This document shows positions 1 to 4,088 of a stretch of DNA of 6,335 nt, piece after piece. Both the position numbers and the translations under genes were made by a program. Each line of letters starts with the position of its first letter. The first letter of the stretch is position 1. The notes under the pieces are model-generated. The model did not search any database. It saw only the letters and a list, made by a program, of their open reading frames with translations, and was not told the origin of the DNA. Location of the stretch: assembly GCA_002782365.1 (NCBI GenBank), contig PFHP01000067.1, positions 1 to 6,335 of the forward strand, given 5' to 3'. Origin of the DNA: Candidatus Kuenenbacteria bacterium CG_4_8_14_3_um_filter_39_15. Lineage in GTDB: Bacteria; Patescibacteriota; Patescibacteriia; UBA2196; GWA2-42-15.

Positions 1-129
1 TCTCGTAGCCTTGCCAGTGGCTTTGGCATTAAAATGATTTTGGCTTTGTTTGATTTTTTTCACCTTGCCTGATTTGGTTATTTTAAAGCGCTTGGAAAAT
101 GATTTAATGGTTTTGGATTTTCTTTGCAT
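1..129 (-). CDS. rpmI: 50S ribosomal protein L35 (bL35), 3'-truncated by window edge
   Basis: The reverse strand reads 43 codons, starting MQRKSKTIKSFSKRF and continuing KITKSGKVKKIKQSQNHFNAK before the window ends. This is the lysine-rich N-terminal half of bL35, which is normally about 64-66 residues, so roughly a third is missing. bL35 is a small rRNA-binding protein of the large ribosomal subunit. The frame is too short to stand out as an ORF; it is supported by the motif KRFKIT..GK and by its place 9 nt after infC, the conserved infC-rpmI-rplT order. rplT would be expected just outside the window. There is no Shine-Dalgarno motif before the ATG, only AT-rich sequence (TTTAAATCT), so translation may be coupled to infC. 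Confidence 0.9.
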   Translation of the reverse strand, partial: MQRKSKTIKSFSKRFKITKSGKVKKIKQSQNHFNAKATGKATR

Positions 130-138
130 AGATTTAAA

Positions 139-684
139 TTAATTTTTAGTAACGGTGGCTGTTATCTGCCCGTTAAGGGAGGCAACTGGTTGAATGATTT
201 TGGTGTTTTTTCCCAAAGACTCAATAAATTTTTTTATATTGTCTATGGCCAGGGATTTATTGGTCCGTTCGCGGCCTTTTAAGATAATGTCAATTTTTAC
301 CTTGTGGCCGTCGGCGATAAATTTTTGAGCTTGTTTTTGTTTGGTTTCCAGGTCTTTGCCTTTGATTCTGAATGATAATCTGATGGCTTTAAGTTCAATT
401 GTTTTTTGGTGAGCTTTGGCGCGCCTATTTTTTTTCTCCGTCTCATATTTATATTGGCCATAGTTCATAATTCTGGCGACTGGCGGATTAGCCTTGGGGC
501 TGACTTCAACCAAATCAAGTTCAGCCGCCCGCGCTTTTTTTAAACCGTCAATGGTACTCATCACTCCTAATTGGTTGTTATGTTCGTCAATCAGAAAGAC
601 TTGGGGTATTTTAATCCGCTCATTTATGAGGAAATGTTTGAAAGGGTCTTTTTGGGGTTTGGGTCGGCGGTATCTTCTTTGCAT
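139..684 (-). CDS. infC: Translation initiation factor IF-3
   Basis: This 181-residue protein has the full two-domain IF-3 layout. A basic N-terminal tail (1-17, MQRRYRRPKPQ...) precedes the N-domain, which starts at the signature INERI (20-24) and includes LIDEHNNQLGV (31-41) and the family signature RIMNYGQYKYE (71-81). A lysine-rich linker helix (82-95) leads to the C-domain (about 96-179) with IRLSFRIKGKDLETK and LKGRERTN. IF-3 binds the 30S subunit, prevents premature joining of 50S and monitors the start codon and initiator tRNA. Length is normal for the family. The start is an ordinary ATG, unlike the AUU of E. coli infC, so that form of autoregulation is not indicated. No Shine-Dalgarno motif is visible; the ATG lies 19 nt past a strong hairpin (704-732) that follows the tmRNA. 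rpmI follows after 9 nt. No separate promoter fits in the 48-nt gap to ssrA, so read-through from the ssrA promoter is plausible. Confidence 0.97.
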   Translation of the reverse strand: MQRRYRRPKPQKDPFKHFLINERIKIPQVFLIDEHNNQLGVMSTIDGLKKARAAELDLVEVSPKANPPVARIMNYGQYKYETEKKNRRAKAHQKTIELKAIRLSFRIKGKDLETKQKQAQKFIADGHKVKIDIILKGRERTNKSLAIDNIKKFIESLGKNTKIIQPVASLNGQITATVTKN

Positions 685-703
685 TTAAATCAAGGTGTAG
701 GTC

Positions 704-732
704 GTTCAAACAGTCCACTGGACTGTTTGAAC
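704..732 (-). repeat. Perfect 13-bp inverted repeat between tmRNA and infC
   Basis: Arms GTTCAAACAGTCC and GGACTGTTTGAAC flank a 3-nt loop. On the minus strand the hairpin begins at the very next base after the tmRNA CCA end (733) and finishes 19 nt before the infC start codon. No U-tract follows on either strand, so it is not a classical intrinsic terminator. It could be a 3' processing signal for tmRNA, a weak terminator or attenuator for infC, or a copy of a dispersed palindromic repeat. The structure is certain from sequence; the role is inferred. Confidence 0.75.
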
Positions 733-1125
733 TGGTGGAGACGGTGGGGATCACACCCACGTCTTGAATTAGTAATAATAATTTTCTACTAACATAGCTT
801 GTTTTAGAATTTCAAACTAGAAGTAAAAAACAAACAAAAAATCTAATTTAAAGTTTGGCAAACTTTCAATTAACTCACCCAAACAATTAGTTAATCTACA
901 CCCGAATAAATGACACCTAGATTCATCGCACAGGTTTTGATGGCTAGATGGCAGTAGTTTTAAGCTACTACAGGAGCCAAGCTAGGAACAGCAAAAGCGT
1001 TAACTAAAGCGTTCCCCACTTTGGCCAATATATTTTTGACACTTATATGTGTGGATATTTTATTCAGATATCCAACTGAGTTAGCAATTATTATTAATGA
1101 GCTTCAATCGAATTTAAACGTCCCC
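733..1125 (-). ncRNA. ssrA: Transfer-messenger RNA (tmRNA, ssrA)
   Basis: This 393-nt one-piece tmRNA rescues stalled ribosomes, acting first as alanyl-tRNA and then as a short mRNA. The 5' end GGGGACG (1125-1119) pairs over 7 bp with CGTCTCC (743-737). The third pair is G.U, the alanine identity element. Discriminator A and encoded CCA follow (736-733). The T-arm is GTGGG/CCCAC (760-756 and 748-744) with a 7-nt loop. The D-region keeps ATTCGA (1113-1108). A long P2 helix joins 1096-1086 with 783-773 (11 bp), extended by CTAAC/GTTAG. The tag frame (1025-960) ends with TAA in the loop of a hairpin (GTAGTAG, then CTACTGC), as in E. coli. A downstream pseudoknot is visible: CATC 942-939 with GATG 927-924, and ACCT 935-932 with AGGT 918-915. 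Another may form from ATTAACT/AGTTAAT and CTAATT/AATTAG. The promoter lies at 1212-1240, leaving a leader of about 80 nt, probably removed by RNase P. The elbow bases are unusual (see findings). Confidence 0.93.
960..1025 (-). other. tmRNA tag-peptide reading frame
   Basis: Within ssrA, the frame beginning at a GCC resume codon reads AKVGNALVN-AFAVPS-LAPVVA and then TAA, 21 residues. An alanine resume codon, a small hydrophobic C-terminus and the TAA placed in a hairpin loop all fit a proteolysis tag. The other two frames hit stops within about eight codons. The tag ends VVA, not the common LAA recognised by ClpX in model bacteria. The stop and frame are well supported. The exact resume codon is less certain, because the frame is open further upstream. 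Confidence 0.7.
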
Positions 1126-1152
1126 GTGAATCAAAATGCAAAACCCAATTAA

Positions 1153-1179
1153 CCCTCCCATTCGGCGGGCAGGCAGGGG
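1153..1179. repeat. GC-rich repeat fragment in the ssrA leader
   Basis: A GC-rich island (CCCTCCCATTCGGCGGGC, then AGGCAGGGG) lies in otherwise AT-rich DNA. Bases 1161-1177 match the right arm of the palindromic repeat at 5766-5782 at 14 of 17 positions, with CGGCGGGCA identical. CCCT and AGGG at the ends can pair. It lies in the ssrA 5' leader, between promoter and mature 5' end. It looks like a partial copy of a dispersed repeat; its effect on processing is unknown. Confidence 0.5.
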
Positions 1180-1211
1180 ACAAGGATTGAGTTTCGCAAT
1201 GATTATAAATA

Positions 1212-1240
1212 ATTATAGGGGATAATTGTAGTTTAGTCAA
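1212..1240 (-). promoter_or_regulatory. Sigma-70-type promoter for ssrA
   Basis: On the minus strand the -35 box TTGACT (1240-1235) and a perfect -10 box TATAAT (1217-1212) are separated by exactly 17 bp. The predicted transcript start is near 1205, about 80 nt before the mature tmRNA 5' end. It may also serve infC-rpmI by read-through. It is back to back with the plus-strand promoter at 1246-1274. Confidence 0.85.
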
Positions 1241-1245
1241 GGTAT

Positions 1246-1274
1246 TTGACAAATTATTTATTATCTGTTATACT
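1246..1274 (+). promoter_or_regulatory. Sigma-70-type promoter for the sigma4/winged-helix gene
   Basis: A consensus -35 box TTGACA (1246-1251) and -10 box TATACT (1269-1274) are separated by 17 bp. The predicted start is near 1281, giving a leader of about 45 nt before the ATG at 1326. Its -35 box is only 5 bp from that of the divergent ssrA promoter. Confidence 0.85.
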
Positions 1275-1302
1275 ACCTATAATTAAGAGTTTGGATAGCT
1301 TT

Positions 1303-1320
1303 TTAGCTAATTTTAGCTAA
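1303..1320. promoter_or_regulatory. Tandem TTAGCTAA palindromes in a 5' leader (possible operator)
   Basis: The 8-bp perfect palindrome TTAGCTAA occurs at 1303-1310 and 1313-1320, inside an exact 10-bp tandem repeat TTTTAGCTAA (1301-1320). A related TAGCTTTT lies just upstream at 1296-1303. The copies are centred 10 bp apart, about one helical turn, and end 5 nt before the start codon of a DNA-binding protein. That suggests an autoregulatory operator, but no binding is shown and AT-rich leaders can contain such repeats by chance. Confidence 0.4.
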
Positions 1321-1325
1321 ATTTT

Positions 1326-2447
1326 ATGACTGATAATATTTTAGAAAAAATCATAGAACTGCAAAAAGACCAAAGAAAGGCAGAAATTAACCCCAAAGAA
1401 TTGGTCAATTTTTTATTGTCTGAATTAAATAATCGCGAAAGGGAAGTATTAAATGCTCGTTATGGATTAGTGGAGGATAACTGCCAAACCCTAGAAGCGA
1501 TTGGTAAAAAATATGGCATTACCCGTGAAAGAGTGCGCCAAATTGAAAATAATGCTTTAGACAAGGCTTTAGTCAAACAAGGTAAAGACGAAGCGCTGGC
1601 AGAATTAGCGTCGGTAGTAGTCAAAGAAATTAATAAGGGCGGTTATATCAGGCAAGAAGATAATTTACTTAATGATCTGCTCGGCAATAGTGCCGAATTT
1701 AAAGTTGATAAAAATTGCTTGAAATTTATTTTTAGTAAATTTTTAACCAGCCAGATTGAGCCAGTTGATATATTATACACTGAAAGAGCTTGGCAGATAA
1801 AAGATAGGGATTTGGGGTATTTTCCAAAATTAGTAGACGGGATCAGAAATGTTTTAAATCAAAAAAATCAGCCAATGCATTTGTCGGAAATTTTGGCAGA
1901 GTTGGAAAAAGAAATAGCGGATGAGAAATTAAAGGGGCTGATTTCAGAAATTGAAGATTGGCAGAGCGCCGTTGATTCATATTTGGAAGTCAGCAAACAT
2001 TTTAAAAAGAATTTGTTTGACAAGTGGGGTTTGGCGCATTGGCGCAGCGTTAATCCCAAAAGGATGAGGGATAAAATTCATTTGATTTTACAGAAATATG
2101 AGAAGCCTTTGCATTATAAGCAAATTGCCGAGCATATTAACCAGGAGCAGTTTGATGCTAAACGCGCTCATCCGGCCACTATCCACAACGAGCTGATTTT
2201 AGATGACCGCTATGTGCTGGTGGGCAGGGGCATTTATGCCCTGGCCGAATGGGGCTATAAGCCGGGAGTGATTGCAGAAGTAATCAGGGATATACTCCAG
2301 GGAAGTGGCACGCCCCTAACCAAAGGGGAAATTATGAAAGAAGTTTTGAAGCGCAGAATGGTCAAAGAAGGGAGTGTTAATTTAATACTGTCTAACAGGG
2401 AATTATTTGAGAAATTATCAGATGGCAGATACCAAGTAAAAGCTTAA
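1326..2447 (+). CDS. Sigma region 4 / winged-helix (HARE-HTH) transcription regulator
   Basis: This 373-residue cytoplasmic protein starts with sigma-70 region 4 (about 28-85): LNNREREVLNARYGL followed by the helix-turn-helix TLEAIGKKYGITRERVRQIE (55-74), which in sigma factors contacts the -35 element. No region 2 for -10 melting is present, so it is unlikely to be a complete sigma factor. After a linker (86-160) come three similar units with winged-helix character, about 165-240, 246-310 and 312-373. The middle one (KPLHYKQIAEHIN ... ATIHNELILDDRYVLVGRGIYAL) is a clear HARE-HTH domain, the type found in the delta subunit (RpoE) of Firmicute RNA polymerase; two units end in a WG motif. A role in modulating RNA polymerase or as a promoter-specific regulator is inferred. 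ATG at 1326 lacks a Shine-Dalgarno motif. It has its own promoter and terminator, so it is transcribed alone. Confidence 0.88.
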   Translation: MTDNILEKIIELQKDQRKAEINPKELVNFLLSELNNREREVLNARYGLVEDNCQTLEAIGKKYGITRERVRQIENNALDKALVKQGKDEALAELASVVVKEINKGGYIRQEDNLLNDLLGNSAEFKVDKNCLKFIFSKFLTSQIEPVDILYTERAWQIKDRDLGYFPKLVDGIRNVLNQKNQPMHLSEILAELEKEIADEKLKGLISEIEDWQSAVDSYLEVSKHFKKNLFDKWGLAHWRSVNPKRMRDKIHLILQKYEKPLHYKQIAEHINQEQFDAKRAHPATIHNELILDDRYVLVGRGIYALAEWGYKPGVIAEVIRDILQGSGTPLTKGEIMKEVLKRRMVKEGSVNLILSNRELFEKLSDGRYQVKA

Positions 2448-2469
2448 TTTTATCTGACTAAAACCGTTG

Positions 2470-2500
2470 AAGAAGGGCGTTCTAAACGCCCTTCTTTAAA
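2470..2500 (+). terminator. Intrinsic terminator after the sigma4/winged-helix gene
   Basis: A perfect 12-bp stem (AAGAAGGGCGTT and AACGCCCTTCTT) encloses a 3-nt loop, starting 22 bp after the stop codon. A short T-run (CTTCTTTAAA) overlaps the 3' arm. The stem is strong and GC-rich at its centre but the U-tract is weak. No convergent gene exists, so it serves the upstream gene and insulates the next operon. Confidence 0.8.
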
Positions 2501-2508
2501 TGGCTATT

Positions 2509-2537
2509 TTGATAATCAAATATTAAAATGGTATAAT
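2509..2537 (+). promoter_or_regulatory. Sigma-70-type promoter for the transport/uppP operon
   Basis: The -35 box TTGATA (2509-2514) and a perfect -10 box TATAAT (2532-2537) are spaced by 17 bp, directly after the terminator. Transcription would start near 2544, giving an AT-rich leader of about 79 nt with no Shine-Dalgarno motif before the ATG at 2623. Confidence 0.8.
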
Positions 2538-2622
2538 ATAGTTAGGATAATTGCGATTAAGAGATAGTATAATCATAAGTTTTTGCTAGATAATTATAAT
2601 AATAATATTTAAAGCTACGATT

Positions 2623-4077
2623 ATGGATTTTACGCAGATAATTTCCAATTTACAGGAGTATGTTATCCAATTAGGCGGCAGAAAGCCGTATGAAATAATG
2701 CTGAAACTATTTTTGGACGGCGGCTGGATTATTTTTGCGCTGGCGATGATCTGGGGGTTATTTGAGGTATATATGAATTATATCAAAGACAAGTATGCGG
2801 CAAAAATTAAATGGGCGCTTTTGGCCATTGATATCCCCAAGGAAAATTTACAGTCAACTAAAGCAGTGGAGCATATTTTTGCCGCCATGTGGCCTTTTTT
2901 GGAGTCAATTAATTTGGTTGAAAAATATATTGATGGCGAATTCCAACTGGCTTTTAGTTTGGAAATCGTGAGTATCGGCGGCTATACCCAATTTTTAATA
3001 CGCGTGCCAGTGACTCACAAAGATATTGTGGAAGCGGCAATTTACGGCCAGTATCCAAAAGCAGAAATTACCGAGGTAGAAGATTATGTTTTGCGCTATA
3101 AAGATTTGAGATTTCCATCTGATGACTATGATTTATGGGGCACGGAGTTCGGGCTGACAAAGCGATCGCCTTATCCCATTCGCACTTATCCTTCATTTGA
3201 ACACACCTTAACGCAAACTTTTGCTGATCCAATAGCCTCGTTTTTGGAGGTGTTTAGCAAGATTAACAAGGATGAGGAATTGTGGCTGCAGTTAGTGATC
3301 ACGCCCATTAAGGATGACTGGAAAGAAGAGGGTTATAAGATTATTAATAAATTAATTGGGGTAAAGGCTGAAAAGAAGAAGGGCATATTTGATCTCTTTT
3401 TATCTCCTTTCAATTATCTCGCAACTTTAACGGAAGAGCTTTTTGTTTACGGCATTGGCTATGAGCCGGGCAAAGTTGAAGGGTTAAAAAAAGATGAGTT
3501 TCAAGGGCCGCCCAATAAAATGCTTTATTTAACGCCAGAGGAACGCAACGCGGTTGTTGGCATTACTACTAAAATTAGCAAGCTGGGATATCAGACAAAG
3601 ATGCGGGCGATTTTTGTCACCCAAAAAGGAAAAATGAACAAACCTAAAGGAGCGGCCGCGCTCATTGGCGCCTTGCAGCAGTTTTCAGCGCTTGATTTGA
3701 ATGCTTTTAAGCCGATTATGAAAACTTTTACTAAAGCCAATTATTTTTTTGTGGAGAGAAGGGTGATTGCTAAGCAGAATAGGATTTTGAGGAATTATAA
3801 ATCAAGAAGCCAAACTTATGGTTGGGGCAAGGGCTTTGTTCTAAATATTGAGGAGCTGGCGACAATCTTTCATTTTCCAGTGCCGGAAGCCGTCAGGGAA
3901 AATGTCAAGCGGGTAGAGGCTAAGAAAGAAGCGGCGCCAGTTAATTTGCCGGATACAATTTACGAAGAAGATCAGGTAATGAAACAAATGGCACTGGACG
4001 AGCAAACGGCAGAGACAGCTCCAGCAAGGCAGAGTGAAAGTGCTAAAGCTGAACCGCCCGGTAATTTACCCATATAA
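2623..4077 (+). CDS. Single-pass membrane protein, accessory subunit of a VirD4-like translocation system
   Basis: This 484-residue protein has one transmembrane helix near its N-terminus (about 33-53, GGWIIFALAMIWGLFEVYM). Lysines follow directly (KDKYAAKIK), which predicts a cytoplasmic C-terminal bulk. The body (about 65-425) has beta/alpha character with TYPSFEHTLTQTFADPIASF (188-207), the strand LWLQLVITP (220-228), a LTPEER segment (303-308) and near its end NIEELATIFHFPVPEA (408-423). From memory this matches a domain-of-unknown-function family (I believe DUF8128) that precedes, or is fused to, VirD4/HerA-type ATPases. The tail (430-484) is Ala/Glu/Pro-rich and probably disordered. No Walker motif is seen, so it is not itself an ATPase. 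The motor gene follows after 11 nt and lacks any membrane helix, so this protein probably anchors it. The machine's substrate is unknown. Confidence 0.75.
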   Translation: MDFTQIISNLQEYVIQLGGRKPYEIMLKLFLDGGWIIFALAMIWGLFEVYMNYIKDKYAAKIKWALLAIDIPKENLQSTKAVEHIFAAMWPFLESINLVEKYIDGEFQLAFSLEIVSIGGYTQFLIRVPVTHKDIVEAAIYGQYPKAEITEVEDYVLRYKDLRFPSDDYDLWGTEFGLTKRSPYPIRTYPSFEHTLTQTFADPIASFLEVFSKINKDEELWLQLVITPIKDDWKEEGYKIINKLIGVKAEKKKGIFDLFLSPFNYLATLTEELFVYGIGYEPGKVEGLKKDEFQGPPNKMLYLTPEERNAVVGITTKISKLGYQTKMRAIFVTQKGKMNKPKGAAALIGALQQFSALDLNAFKPIMKTFTKANYFFVERRVIAKQNRILRNYKSRSQTYGWGKGFVLNIEELATIFHFPVPEAVRENVKRVEAKKEAAPVNLPDTIYEEDQVMKQMALDEQTAETAPARQSESAKAEPPGNLPI

Positions 4078-4088
4078 ATTTAAGAAGT

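Noticed and set aside
704..732. Reading the hairpin as a standard intrinsic terminator of ssrA
   Set aside because: Neither strand has a T-run after the stem; GACCTACACC follows on the ssrA strand.
494..792. Short plus-strand open frames over infC and the tmRNA 3' end
   Set aside because: They lie antisense to infC and ssrA, resemble no family I know, and read through the hairpin and T-arm.
1326..2447. Calling this protein a true sigma-70 factor
   Set aside because: Only region 4 is present; region 2 for -10 binding and melting is absent.
2568..2573. Second TATAAT downstream of the transport-operon promoter
   Set aside because: No acceptable -35 box is found 16-18 bp upstream (GGATAA at 17 bp) and there is no extended -10, so it is probably chance in AT-rich DNA.
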